From Cellulomonas fimi (GTDB taxonomy: Bacteria > Actinomycetota > Actinomycetes > Actinomycetales > Cellulomonadaceae): a stretch of DNA of 64,000 nt. Numbering within the stretch: the stretch's first letter is position 1; every line of letters starts with the position of its first letter. The translations under genes and the position numbers were made by a program. The stretch lies in NCBI RefSeq assembly GCF_028583725.1, contig NZ_CP110680.1, forward strand, positions 4,340,001 through 4,404,000, read 5' to 3'. This document shows, piece after piece, positions 1 to 8,094 of the stretch. The notes beneath the pieces were generated by a model. It was not told the DNA's origin, searched no databases, and was given only the letters and a program-made list of their open reading frames with translations.

Positions 1-376
1 GGTCGGTCCCGACCGTCGCGACCAGACGACGGCTCGTCGCCTCCAGCCACGGGCGGTACTGCTCGACGGTCCGCGGCGCGAAGAACCGGGCCGCCGCGCG
101 CCGCTGCGCATGGTGCTGCTCGCCCTCCAGGTAGAGGATCGGCGGCCGGATCCGCGGGCCCGTCGTGCCGCCCGCCGAGCCCGTGCGGTGGAAGTTCTCC
201 GCGTTGAACCCGCCCTGCCGCGTGTGCTCCGGGTGCCGCAGCACCGTGCGCGCGAGCGCGAACGAGCGGATGCGCCACCGTCGCTCCCCGACCTGCTCCA
301 GGTCGGGCACCGTCCCGTCGCCGGGCTGCGTGAGCTTGCGGGCCGGGCAGCCACCGGCGTCCACGGGAGCCGTCAT
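1..376 (-). CDS. Cytochrome P450, N-terminal part (runs off the window)
   Basis: Only the first 125 residues are visible; the gene continues past base 1. The reading starts at an ATG and contains a P450-like N-terminal segment: a core resembling the B-C helix region, with a stretch reading LEGEQHHAQRRAAARFFAPR followed by a helix with the LEATSRRLV pattern. That matches the 'D/E-G-x-x-H-x-x-x-R' helix C signature that contacts the heme propionate. The heme-thiolate Cys lies outside the window. The likely role is a soluble monooxygenase; the substrate cannot be inferred. A TACGCT box sits 6 bases before the ATG (383-388), so the transcript is probably leaderless. It is divergent from the metallophosphoesterase. 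Confidence 0.75.
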   Translation of the reverse strand, partial: MTAPVDAGGCPARKLTQPGDGTVPDLEQVGERRWRIRSFALARTVLRHPEHTRQGGFNAENFHRTGSAGGTTGPRIRPPILYLEGEQHHAQRRAAARFFAPRTVEQYRPWLEATSRRLVATVGTD

Positions 377-454
377 GCCGGGAGCGTAGGTCGCACGGCC
401 CCCGGCGGCCATCGCGGACGGGTTAGCCTGGCCGTTCGTCGAGGGGGTGGTGGC

Positions 455-1234
455 GTGCCGGTCGAGCGGGTCGCGCTGGTGTCCGACGTGCACGGCAACC
501 TCACCGCGTACGACGCGGTGCTCGCCGACATCGACGCGCGGGGCATCGACACCGTGCTCAACCTGGGCGACGTCGCCGGCAAGGGGCCGCGCGGCTCGGC
601 CGCCGTCGCCCGCACCCGCGAGCGCTGCGCCGTCACCGTCCGCGGCAACTGGGACGACTTCATGCCCGGCCCCGGGCCGTTCGACGACCCCGCCGTGACG
701 TGGTGGCACGACGAGCTCACGGACGACGACCGCGCCTGGCTGCTGTCGCTGCCGCTCGCGCACGACCTCGTGCTGTCCGGGCGGCGGGTGCGGCTGTTCC
801 ACGCGTCGGCGACGAGCGTCTACACGCGCGTGTTCTTCACGCACACCGACGACGAGTTCGACGGGATGTTCGCCGCGACGCCCCTGACCGGGCCCGGACC
901 AGCCCCGGACGTCGTCGTCTACGGGGACGTGCACGACGCGTACGTCGAGACGCGCGAGGGCCGCACGCTCGTCAACGCGGGCAGCGTCGGCAACCCGCTC
1001 GACGAGCCCACCGCGTCCTACGTCGTGCTGGAGGGCGTGCGCGACGGCACACGGTCCGACGCGTTCGGGCTGCAGGTCGTGCGCGTGCCGTACGACGTCG
1101 AGGCGGAGATCGCGGTCGCCGTCGCCGCGGGGATGCCGACCGTCGAGTCCTACGCGATCGAGCTGCGGACCGCCGTGTACCGCGGGTTCCACGTCGAGCG
1201 CGGGCTGCGCGCCCCGGACGTCGCGTCGCGCTGA
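455..1234 (+). CDS. Metallophosphoesterase family protein
   Basis: A 259-residue calcineurin-like phosphoesterase of the YfcE/MJ0936 type. The metal-binding motifs are in order: SDVHGN (D11, H13), LGD (around D39), RGNWD (around 63-67), FHAS (around 121) and GDVHD (around 158). These are the residues that coordinate a dinuclear metal centre in the family. The C-terminal part holds the usual NAGSVGNP motif. No signal peptide, so it is cytoplasmic. I chose the GTG at 455 because a GAGGGGG ribosome-binding site precedes it and the family starts just before the first DxH; the longer upstream reading overlaps the P450 start on the other strand. The substrate (phosphodiester or protein phosphate) is unknown. 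Confidence 0.88.
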   Translation: MPVERVALVSDVHGNLTAYDAVLADIDARGIDTVLNLGDVAGKGPRGSAAVARTRERCAVTVRGNWDDFMPGPGPFDDPAVTWWHDELTDDDRAWLLSLPLAHDLVLSGRRVRLFHASATSVYTRVFFTHTDDEFDGMFAATPLTGPGPAPDVVVYGDVHDAYVETREGRTLVNAGSVGNPLDEPTASYVVLEGVRDGTRSDAFGLQVVRVPYDVEAEIAVAVAAGMPTVESYAIELRTAVYRGFHVERGLRAPDVASR

Positions 1235-1274
1235 CGTCGCACGACCTCACCGGCGCCCGGGACCGCCAGACCGT

Positions 1275-1457
1275 CTACTGGTCGCCGACCCGCTGGTCGG
1301 CCGCGTCCTGCGCCTTGTCGATCTGCTCGTCGTGCGAGCCGCCCGTCGCGGACGACGCCGCGTCGGCGCCCTTGTCCAGCGCGGAGTCGCTCGCCTGCTC
1401 GCCCTTGTCGCTCTTCAGCGCGTCGGACGCCTTGTCGCCCAGGTCGTCGATGCCCAT
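1275..1457 (-). CDS. Small antitoxin-like protein (Rv0909/MT0933 type)
   Basis: A 60-residue, highly charged, Ala-rich protein. It begins MGIDDLGDKASDAL and carries the GGSHDEQIDKAQDAADQ tail typical of the MT0933-type antitoxin family of Actinobacteria, where GGKHADKIDKAQ is common. No toxin partner is visible next to it: the neighbours are a phosphoesterase and an alpha/beta hydrolase. It may therefore be an orphan or a stress protein of another kind. The start is the ATG after an AGGGAG site. The sequence predicts an almost entirely helical or disordered protein with no Cys and no membrane segment. The family match comes from the C-terminal motif only. Confidence 0.65.
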   Translation of the reverse strand: MGIDDLGDKASDALKSDKGEQASDSALDKGADAASSATGGSHDEQIDKAQDAADQRVGDQ

Positions 1458-1627
1458 GAGGTGCTCCCTGCTCGGTTCTCGCCGGCACGCCGCGCTGCTG
1501 GAGCGTCGTCCCATGCTGCGCCGGGGCGCGCTCACCCGCACGCGGGCCGATGAATCGCGGCGCCGGGGCCGGTCGGTAGGGCAGCGACGTCGACGACGTC
1601 CGCACCGGCCCGACGACGGAGGACCCG

Positions 1628-2479
1628 ATGACCGCGACACCCGTGACCGCCCCCACGACCGGCCTGCTCGACGTCGGCGACGCCCGGCTGCACTACGAGC
1701 TGCGCGGGTCCGGCCCGCTCGTCGTGCTCGTCGCCGCGCCCATGGACGCCGACGCGTTCGCGCCGCTCGGGGACCTGCTCGCGACGGACCGGACGGTCCT
1801 GACGACCGACCCGCGCGGCATCCGCCGGTCGACGGTCGCCGACCCGGACGCCGACGCGACCGTCGAGCTGCGCGCCGACGACGTGGCGGCGCTCGTCGCG
1901 CACGTCGGCCTCGGCCCCGCCGACCTGGTGCTCGGGTCGTCCGGCGGCGCGGTCACGGTCCTCGACCTCGCGACGCGGCACCCCGACGCCGCCCGCGTCG
2001 TCCTCGCGCACGAGCCGCCGCTGCACGCGGTCCTGCCCGACGACGCCGAGCTCGCCGAGCGGACCCGGCGGATGGTCGACACGCACCTGGCGGGGGACGT
2101 CGTCGGGGCGTGGCAGCAGTTCATGGACATCGCGGACATCCCGATGCCGCCGGAGCTCGTGGCGCAGATGTTCGGCGGCGAGCGGACGCCGCAGGAGGTC
2201 GCCGACGACCACATGCAGTTCGCGCACATGCTGTGGCCGACGGTCCGCTACCGGCCGGACGTCGAAGCGCTGCGCGCCTCGCCGACGCGGGTGCTCGTGG
2301 GGATCGGCGAGGAGTCCGCCGGCCAGCTGTGCGACCGGTCGTCCCGGGCGCTCGCGGCGCTGCTCGGGGTCGAGCCGGTGCTGTTCCCGAGCGACCACAT
2401 CGGCTTCGTCGAGGACCCGCCCACGTTCGCCGCCCGCCTCCGCGACCTGCTGTCCCCGGAACCCTCCACGGCCGCCTGA
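1628..2479 (+). CDS. Alpha/beta hydrolase
   Basis: A 283-residue alpha/beta-hydrolase-fold protein. The strand after the N-terminus reads LHYELRGSGPLVVLV, and the nucleophile elbow is GSSGG (Ser105), flanked by the usual LVLGSSGGAVTVL strand-turn-helix. The catalytic His is most likely in SDHIGFVEDP near residue 257; the acid is probably in the preceding segment. No signal peptide. The class includes esterases, epoxide hydrolases and haloperoxidase-like enzymes, and the sequence does not decide the substrate. The ATG at 1628 follows a GGAGGA site. It stands alone, convergent with the sigma-factor operon. Confidence 0.85.
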   Translation: MTATPVTAPTTGLLDVGDARLHYELRGSGPLVVLVAAPMDADAFAPLGDLLATDRTVLTTDPRGIRRSTVADPDADATVELRADDVAALVAHVGLGPADLVLGSSGGAVTVLDLATRHPDAARVVLAHEPPLHAVLPDDAELAERTRRMVDTHLAGDVVGAWQQFMDIADIPMPPELVAQMFGGERTPQEVADDHMQFAHMLWPTVRYRPDVEALRASPTRVLVGIGEESAGQLCDRSSRALAALLGVEPVLFPSDHIGFVEDPPTFAARLRDLLSPEPSTAA

Positions 2480-2606
2480 GTCCCACCGGTGCCGCCTGCC
2501 GGACGGCGTCGACGGTCGTCGGCGGGCGTCGACGGCCGGCGACCCGGTGCTGGTGACCGCAGAACGGCTCTGAGCGGTAGCCATCACCGGGTCGTCGGGC
2601 GGGGCC

Positions 2607-2717
2607 GCGGTCAGGCGAGCGGGCGCACCTCGGCGTGAGGCGGGCGAATCCGCGGTCAGGCGGGCGGGTGGGCGGACCCCGGCGTCAGGCGGGCGGGTCC
2701 GCGGTCAGGCGGGCGGC
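2607..2717. repeat. Degenerate repeat array at the 3' end of the sigma-factor gene
   Basis: Five imperfect copies of a GCGGTCAGGCGGGCGGG-type unit begin near 2607, 2633, 2652, 2682 and 2701. Read on the minus strand, each repeats the last codons and stop of the sigma gene (Pro-Pro-Ala-stop). It looks like serial duplication of the gene's 3' end. Confidence 0.6.
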
Positions 2718-4007
2718 GCGGAGGGTGAGGTAGCGGCGCTCGGGGACGGACGTCGCCGCGGCGGCGGCGCGCTGGTAGGCGGCGCGCGCACCGGTCGCGT
2801 CGCCCGCGGACTCCAGCAGGTGCGCGCGGACCGCGTCGAGCCGGTGCCCGGGCAGGTCCACGGCGTCGAGGAGCCGGAGCCCGGCGTGCGGGCCGTCGAC
2901 CATCGCGACCGCCACGGCCCGGTTCACGGCGACCACGGGGCTGCCCGTCATCTGCGCGAGCAGGCCGTACAGCGCCGCGATCTGCGGCCAGTCGGTGTCG
3001 TCGGCGGTCGCGGCCCGGTCGTGCACGGCCGCGACGGCGGCCTGCAGCTGGTACTCCCCGACGGACCCGGCCGCGATCGCGGAGTCGAGCAGCGCCAGCC
3101 CCTCGGCGACCAGCGCGTGGTCCCACCGCGACCGGTCCTGCTCCGGCAGCGGGACGAGCTCGCCGGACGCGTCGGTGCGGGCGGGCCGGCGCGCGTCGGT
3201 GAGCAGCATGAGGGCCAGCAGGCCGGTGACCTCGGGGTCGTCGGGCTCGAGCGCGTGCAGCCAGCGGGTCAGGCGGACGGCCTCGTCGGAGACGTCGACC
3301 CGGTGCAGGTCGCCGCCCGACGTGCTCGTCGACCCCTCGGTGAACATCACGTAGAGCACGTGCAGGACGCTGCGCAGCCGGGCCGGGCGCTCGTCGGGTG
3401 CGGGCATCGTGAACGTCGACCCGGCGTCGGCGACACGGCGCTTCGCGCGGCTGATGCGCTGCGCCATCGTCGCCTCGGGGACGAGGAACGCGCGGGCGAT
3501 CTCGGCGGTCGTGAGACCGCCGACGGCGCGCAGCGTGAGCGGGATCGCGGACGAGGGCGTGAGCGCCGGGTGGCAGCACAGGAACAGGACGGTGAGCGAG
3601 TCGTCGTCGTGCGCGACCTCGGGCGTCACCTCCTGCGCCGCCCACCGCTCCTCGCGCAGCCGCCGGGCGGCCTCGGAGCGGACCGCGTCGAGCAGCCGCC
3701 GGGTCGCGGTCTGGAGCAGCCAGCCGAACGGCTTCTCCGGCACGCCGTCGCGCGGCCAGTGCGTCACCGCGACGACCAGCGCCTCCTGCACGGCGTCCTC
3801 GGCGGTGGCGAAGTCGCCCGACCGTCGGCCGAGCACGCCGAGGACCTGCGGCGCGAGCGTGCGCAGCAGGTCCTCGGGCAGCGCGGCGCGCCCCTCGGCA
3901 GTGCCCGGCGCGCAAGCGGCGTCGCGGGTCGTGTCCGACGAGGTGGCGGCGTCCTCGCCGACGGGCGGCCCGGCCGTGTCCGGCGCGGCGTCGTCCCGCG
4001 GGGTCAG
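2685..4007 (-). CDS. ECF42-type RNA polymerase sigma factor with C-terminal TPR-like domain
   Basis: About 440 residues, far longer than a plain ECF sigma factor. Region 2 is visible as GDFATAEDAVQEALVVAVTHWP, followed by the WLLQTATRRLLDAVRSE helix. Region 4 includes LTTAEIARAFLVPEATMAQRISRAKRRV, the HTH. The C-terminal half (DUF6596) holds helical repeats around YGLLAQMTGSPVVAVNRAVA. This is the ECF42 group, known to be linked to DGPF/YCII proteins, and one lies directly upstream. No ATG, GTG or TTG exists in frame between that gene's stop and region 2. I placed the start at a CTG overlapping the stop (CTGA), which would couple translation; the true start is uncertain. The 3' end runs into a repeat array. 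Confidence 0.82.
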   Translation of the reverse strand: MTPRDDAAPDTAGPPVGEDAATSSDTTRDAACAPGTAEGRAALPEDLLRTLAPQVLGVLGRRSGDFATAEDAVQEALVVAVTHWPRDGVPEKPFGWLLQTATRRLLDAVRSEAARRLREERWAAQEVTPEVAHDDDSLTVLFLCCHPALTPSSAIPLTLRAVGGLTTAEIARAFLVPEATMAQRISRAKRRVADAGSTFTMPAPDERPARLRSVLHVLYVMFTEGSTSTSGGDLHRVDVSDEAVRLTRWLHALEPDDPEVTGLLALMLLTDARRPARTDASGELVPLPEQDRSRWDHALVAEGLALLDSAIAAGSVGEYQLQAAVAAVHDRAATADDTDWPQIAALYGLLAQMTGSPVVAVNRAVAVAMVDGPHAGLRLLDAVDLPGHRLDAVRAHLLESAGDATGARAAYQRAAAAATSVPERRYLTLRAARLTADPPA

Positions 4008-4450
4008 GCGACGCCGTCCGCGGTGCGCAGGTACTCGCGCATGCCCTCGACGTCCGACGCGCCGCCCTCGTCCATGACGCGCCGCACGTGGATCGGCTGG
4101 CCGGAGGGCCGCCCGCCGGGCCCGGGGACCGCCGAGACGAGCGCCGCGATCTCGACGGCCCGCTCCTCGCTCTCGACGTCGACGATCTGGTAGCCCGCGA
4201 GCCACTCCTTGAACTCGGCGAACGGGCCGTCGGTCACGACGGGCGCCCCGGCCGCGTCGACGCGCACGATCTTCGCGAGGTCGGGCCCGGTGAGGATAGT
4301 CGTGGCGACCAGCTCGCCGTTCGCCTCGAGCTCGCGGTTGAGCGCGGCGTAGTAGTCGAGATGGGCGGCGATCTCCTCGGGCGCCCACTCCTCCATCGGC
4401 GTCGGGTCGGTCCCGGGCTGGAAGTCGACCCCGATCAGGTAGCGCGGCAT
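4004..4450 (-). CDS. YCII/DGPF-domain protein
   Basis: A 148-residue single-domain protein of the DGPF (YCII-related) family. It begins MPRYLIGVDFQPG and carries the hallmark TDGPFAEFKEWLAGYQIVD around residues 74-92. The family is a ferredoxin-like fold. In Streptomyces, DGPF proteins are encoded beside and controlled by ECF42 sigma factors. Its stop overlaps the presumed CTG start of the sigma gene downstream, so the two form one transcriptional and probably translational unit. The biochemical activity of DGPF proteins is not established. The ATG has only a weak upstream purine tract. Confidence 0.88.
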   Translation of the reverse strand: MPRYLIGVDFQPGTDPTPMEEWAPEEIAAHLDYYAALNRELEANGELVATTILTGPDLAKIVRVDAAGAPVVTDGPFAEFKEWLAGYQIVDVESEERAVEIAALVSAVPGPGGRPSGQPIHVRRVMDEGGASDVEGMREYLRTADGVA

Positions 4451-4491
4451 CGTGCTCACTCCTCGTGCTCGTCGTGCCCAGACTGGCACTC

Positions 4492-5721
4492 TCACCCGGG
4501 GAACGGAGCCGGCTCGCGGTTCTCGACACCGGCAGCGGGCGCGGTCGTCGCCGGCGTGCGGCGGCTGCGGACGGCGAGGGCCACGGCGGCCACGAGCACG
4601 ACGGCCGCGGCGGGCAGGGGCAGCGCGGACGGGCCGGACCGGTCGACGACGGCCGCACCGAGCGCGGCGCCGACGGCGATCCCGAGGTTGAAGACGACGG
4701 GGATCACGGTGCCCGCGGTCGTGCGGTGCTCGGGACCCGCGGCCCGCAGGATCGCGGTCTGCGCGAGCGGCGGCAGGGCACCGGTGGTCAGCCCCCAGGC
4801 CGCGACGACGAGGACAGCGGCGGAGGGTGCGTCGACCACGAGGAGCGCGACCAGCGACGCGGCGACGAGCACGGTCGTGACGACCAGCGCCGCGGCCGGC
4901 CGACGGTCGCCGACCCGCCCGACGACAGCGACGCCCACGGCGGACGCGACACCGAACAGCAGCAGGAGGCCGCTGACGCCGCCGGGCAGGTGCGCGGCGG
5001 GCACCTCGACGAGCCGCGTGACGAACGTGAACGCGGCGAAGTGGCCGACGAGCACGAGCCCGACGAGCGCGGCGACGACGAGCACGGGCCGCAGCGACGG
5101 TCGCCCCTGACCGCCCGGTCCGTCGACGGTCCCCCCGTCGCTCCCGGCCGGTGCGGCCGCCGCCCGGACGACGACCCGCACGAGCACCGCGGCCACGACG
5201 GCCAGGACCGCGAGCGCGACGAACGCCCCACGCCAGTCCCACGCCTGCGCGACGACGCTCGCGAGCGGCGTCCCGAGGACCGTCCCGAGGGTGGCCCCGC
5301 CGAGGACGACCGCGATCGCCCGGGCGAGGTGCGACGGGTGGACGAGGTCGGCGGTGTGGGTGTTGACCGCGGCCCACAGCAGCCCGGTCGCGGCAGCCCC
5401 GGCGACGCGTGCACCGGCGGCGACGGCGTACGTGGGTGCGGCGGCGGTGAGCGCGGCGCTCACGGCGAAGACCAGCAGAGCCCCCGCGACGACCGTCCGC
5501 CGGTCGAACCGGGTCGTGAGCCGGACCAGCGGGAACGTCGCGACGACGACCGTGAGCGCCCACAGCGACACGAGCAGGCCGGTGCGCGCCTGCGGCACGT
5601 CGAGGTCGGCGCTCATCGCGGGCAGGACCGCGGTGGGCAGCATCTCGCCGGTCACCATGACGAACGTGGCGCCGCCGAGCACGAGGAGGCTGGGCCAGGG
5701 GAGACGGCCGGTGGTGTCCAT
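4492..5721 (-). CDS. MFS transporter of the drug-exporter type
   Basis: A 409-residue integral membrane protein with about twelve hydrophobic segments. It resembles the AraJ/CmlR-type DHA1 family: GEMLPTAVLPAMSADL in TM1, FDRRTVV in the loop between TM2 and TM3, and a central charged loop near residues 190-205. It is expected to export a small hydrophobic compound by proton antiport; the substrate is unknown. The gene is divergent from a MerR regulator, and its promoter has the long spacer typical of MerR targets. I chose the ATG at 5721 because it lies 7 bases after the -10 box (leaderless). A start 8 codons further up would fall inside the operator. Confidence 0.88.
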   Translation of the reverse strand: MDTTGRLPWPSLLVLGGATFVMVTGEMLPTAVLPAMSADLDVPQARTGLLVSLWALTVVVATFPLVRLTTRFDRRTVVAGALLVFAVSAALTAAAPTYAVAAGARVAGAAATGLLWAAVNTHTADLVHPSHLARAIAVVLGGATLGTVLGTPLASVVAQAWDWRGAFVALAVLAVVAAVLVRVVVRAAAAPAGSDGGTVDGPGGQGRPSLRPVLVVAALVGLVLVGHFAAFTFVTRLVEVPAAHLPGGVSGLLLLFGVASAVGVAVVGRVGDRRPAAALVVTTVLVAASLVALLVVDAPSAAVLVVAAWGLTTGALPPLAQTAILRAAGPEHRTTAGTVIPVVFNLGIAVGAALGAAVVDRSGPSALPLPAAAVVLVAAVALAVRSRRTPATTAPAAGVENREPAPFPG

Positions 5722-5728
5722 GTTCGTG

Positions 5729-5760
5729 ACGCTAGAGTTTGACATCAGTGTGAAGGTCAA
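5729..5760 (-). promoter_or_regulatory. MerR-type promoter/operator for the MFS gene
   Basis: On the minus strand, a -35 TTGACC (5760-5755) and a -10 TAGCGT (5734-5729) are 20 bases apart, the over-long spacing that MerR activators correct. A dyad TTGAC-N12-GTCAA fills 5739-5760. Transcription should begin at or next to the ATG at 5721. Confidence 0.7.
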
Positions 5761-5811
5761 GAGGTCGGCGCACCGCGTGCGTCGGGCCGCGTCGAGGGGC
5801 CGGTGGTCGTC

Positions 5812-6204
5812 GTGAAGATCGGTGAGCTGTCCCGCCGCACGGGTGTCTCGACCCGGCTGCTGCGCTACTACGAGGAGCAGGGCCTCATCTCCCCCGCACG
5901 CGCCGCCAACACCTACCGCGAGTACGACGAGGCCACCGTCGCCCAGGTCGAGCGGGCGGTCGGCCTGGTCCGGTCCGGCCTGCCGACGCGTCTCGCCAAG
6001 GTCGTCCTCGACCTCGAGCGCACGCAGGACGAGGACCTCGCGGCGTCGTGCCCACGCACGGTCGCGGAGATGCTCGCCACCGAGCTGGAGGGCCTCGACG
6101 CCCGCATCGAGTGCCTCACGGCGAGCCGGCGGACGATCCACGACTTCCTCGTGCGGACGTCGCACGCCGCCGACGTCCTGGAGGCGGGGCGGACCCCGTC
6201 CTGA
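5812..6204 (+). CDS. MerR family transcriptional regulator
   Basis: A 130-residue protein with the canonical MerR N-terminus: KIGELSRRTGVSTRLLRYYEEQGL, then a YREYDEATVAQVERA wing, followed by a helical dimerisation segment. No cysteine cluster of the metal-binding type is visible; a single Cys sits near 80 and another near 101. That favours a drug or redox sensor over a mercury/zinc sensor, but this is inference. It is divergent from the MFS gene and probably controls it through the dyad at 5739-5760. The start could be the GTG at 5803 or 5812. I prefer 5812 because the family starts two residues before IGEL; GAGGGG at 5794-5799 fits neither spacing well. Confidence 0.88.
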   Translation: MKIGELSRRTGVSTRLLRYYEEQGLISPARAANTYREYDEATVAQVERAVGLVRSGLPTRLAKVVLDLERTQDEDLAASCPRTVAEMLATELEGLDARIECLTASRRTIHDFLVRTSHAADVLEAGRTPS

Positions 6205-6302
6205 CGCGCCTGCGCGACGGATCGGACGACCGTCCTATTCCCCTGTGACTGCCGTCACGGCTAGCATGCACCGTCCGGTTCGCACCACGACGGAGGTCCG
6301 CT

Positions 6303-7868
6303 GTGCAGCATCGCCACAAGCTCACCGTCCTCGTCTCGGCCCTCGCCCTCGCGGGCGCGGCCGTCGCGACACCCGCCGCCGCCGCCGACACGCTCGGCGG
6401 TCCCGGCCACGGAGGAGGCCACGGCTACCCGCCGAGCGCCGCCGAGAAGTTCTCCAAGAAGGTCACCGAGCGTGCCGTCTTCCGGCACCTGCAGGAGCTC
6501 CAGCGCATCGCGGACCGCAACGACGGCAACCGTGCCGCGCTCACCTCCGGGTACGAGGCCAGCGCCCGCTACGTCGAGAAGACGCTGCGCAAGGCCGGCT
6601 ACACCACGACCCGCGACCCGTTCACGTTCGACCTCGAGATCGAGGACGCCGCCACCCTCACCGTCGCGGGTGGCCCGACGTACACCGTCGACCAGATGAC
6701 GTTCGCCGTGAACACGCCGGTCGGTGGCGTCAGCGGCGTCACCGCGTCGCCCCTCGACACGTTCGGCTGCACCGCCGACCAGTGGACCGGTGTCGACCTC
6801 GTCGAGAAGATCGCCGTCATCAGCCGCGGCGGCTGCTCGTTCGCGATCAAGGCGCAGAACGCCCAGGCCGCGGGCGCCGCCGGCGTCGTCGTCTACAACA
6901 ACCTGCCCGAGACGCTGCTCATCGGGACGCTCGGCGAGGGCAGCGGCGTCACCATCCCCGTCGCCGGCCTCACGCTCGAGGACGGCCAGGCGCTCGCCGC
7001 CACGCCCGGTGTCTCCGTCACGCTCGACACGCGTGTGCACACCGAGACCCGCGAGAGCTTCAACGTCATCGCCCAGACCAAGGCCGGCCGGCAGGACAAC
7101 GTCGTCTTCCTCGGCGCGCACCTCGACGGCGTCGAGGACGGCCCCGGCATCAACGACAACGGCACCGGCTCGGCCGCGCTGCTCGAGACCGCCGTCCAGC
7201 TCGGCCGGGACAAGAAGATCCCGAACGCCGTGCGGTTCGCGTGGTGGGGTGCCGAGGAGCTCGGGCTCATCGGATCGACCGCGTACGTCGAGGACCTGGC
7301 GGCGCAGCCGGGCGAGCTCGACAAGATCGCGACCTACCTGAACTTCGACATGGTCGGCTCGCCGAACTACGTGATCGGCGTGTACGACGCGGACCAGTCG
7401 ACCTACCCGGCCCCCGTGCCGGTCCCGCCGGGCTCGCCCGAGACCGAGGACGTCTTCACCGACTACTTCGACTCGATCGGCCAGGCCTGGGTCGACACCC
7501 CGTTCTCGGGCCGGTCCGACTACCAGGCGTTCATCCTCAACGGCATCCCCGCGTCCGGCCTGTTCACCGGGGCCGACGACGTGAAGACCGAGGAGGAGGT
7601 CGCGCTGTTCGGCGGCACCGCCGGGATCACGATGGACCCGAACTACCACTCGCCCGGCGACGACATCTCGAACGTGAACCGCGACGCGCTCCGGATCATG
7701 ACGGGCGCCATCGCCTACGCGACGTACAGCCTCGCGCTCGACACGTCCGCCGTGAACGGCGTGGAGAGCCCGACCAAGCCGCGACCCGGCCACGGGCACG
7801 GGCCCGGCAAGGGTCGCAGCGGCGTCGGGACGTACGGCCACCAGGAGGGGTGGGACCGGGCGTCCTGA
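6303..7868 (+). CDS. Secreted M28 aminopeptidase with PA domain
   Basis: A 521-residue exported protein with a signal peptide (residues 1-28, ending TPAAAA-D). A protease-associated domain follows at about 140-230 (VEKIAVISRGGCSFAIKAQNA, AAGVVVYNN). The M28 catalytic domain comes next. Its zinc ligands are visible in order: H about 273 in GAHLDGV, D in GINDNGTGSAALLE, the EE of WWGAEELGLIGS, D in NFDMVGSPN and H in DPNYHSPGDD. It resembles the Streptomyces griseus aminopeptidase class, which releases N-terminal hydrophobic residues. The C-terminus is Gly/His/Lys-rich. The start is a GTG after GGAGG. It is followed by a strong hairpin. Confidence 0.93.
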   Translation: MQHRHKLTVLVSALALAGAAVATPAAAADTLGGPGHGGGHGYPPSAAEKFSKKVTERAVFRHLQELQRIADRNDGNRAALTSGYEASARYVEKTLRKAGYTTTRDPFTFDLEIEDAATLTVAGGPTYTVDQMTFAVNTPVGGVSGVTASPLDTFGCTADQWTGVDLVEKIAVISRGGCSFAIKAQNAQAAGAAGVVVYNNLPETLLIGTLGEGSGVTIPVAGLTLEDGQALAATPGVSVTLDTRVHTETRESFNVIAQTKAGRQDNVVFLGAHLDGVEDGPGINDNGTGSAALLETAVQLGRDKKIPNAVRFAWWGAEELGLIGSTAYVEDLAAQPGELDKIATYLNFDMVGSPNYVIGVYDADQSTYPAPVPVPPGSPETEDVFTDYFDSIGQAWVDTPFSGRSDYQAFILNGIPASGLFTGADDVKTEEEVALFGGTAGITMDPNYHSPGDDISNVNRDALRIMTGAIAYATYSLALDTSAVNGVESPTKPRPGHGHGPGKGRSGVGTYGHQEGWDRAS

Positions 7869-7876
7869 CACAGGCA

Positions 7877-7920
7877 CGCACCCGCGCCGGTCGGAGGAGG
7901 GACCGGTCGGCGCGGGTGCG
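7877..7920 (+). terminator. Probable intrinsic terminator after the M28 gene
   Basis: A perfect 12-bp stem, CGCACCCGCGCC (7877-7888) with its complement at 7909-7920, extends inward by GGTC/GACC around a GGAGGAGG loop. It lies about 10 bases after the stop codon. There is no clear U-tract, as is common in this GC range. Confidence 0.7.
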
Positions 7921-7955
7921 GACCGCGCGGCACGACGGGGTGCGTGCGCGGCGCC

Positions 7956-8058
7956 GATCACCCCGCGCGCGCCGGCGTTCGGGGTGATCGCGACCCGGAC
8001 GGCACATGGGGTTCTCGCCAGCCGACCGGCGTGCGGGGTGATCGCGACCCGGACGGCA
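7956..8058. repeat. Intergenic inverted and direct repeats (REP-like)
   Basis: GATCACCCCG at 7956-7965 is the inverse of CGGGGTGATC at 7980-7989. The 25-base unit starting CGGGGTGATCGCGACC recurs exactly at 7980-8004 and 8034-8058 (period 54). It sits in a non-coding gap before the SGNH hydrolase and is unexplained. Confidence 0.65.
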
Positions 8059-8094
8059 GTCCCGCCGCAGATGCGCGGCGGGCAGCATGCGCGC

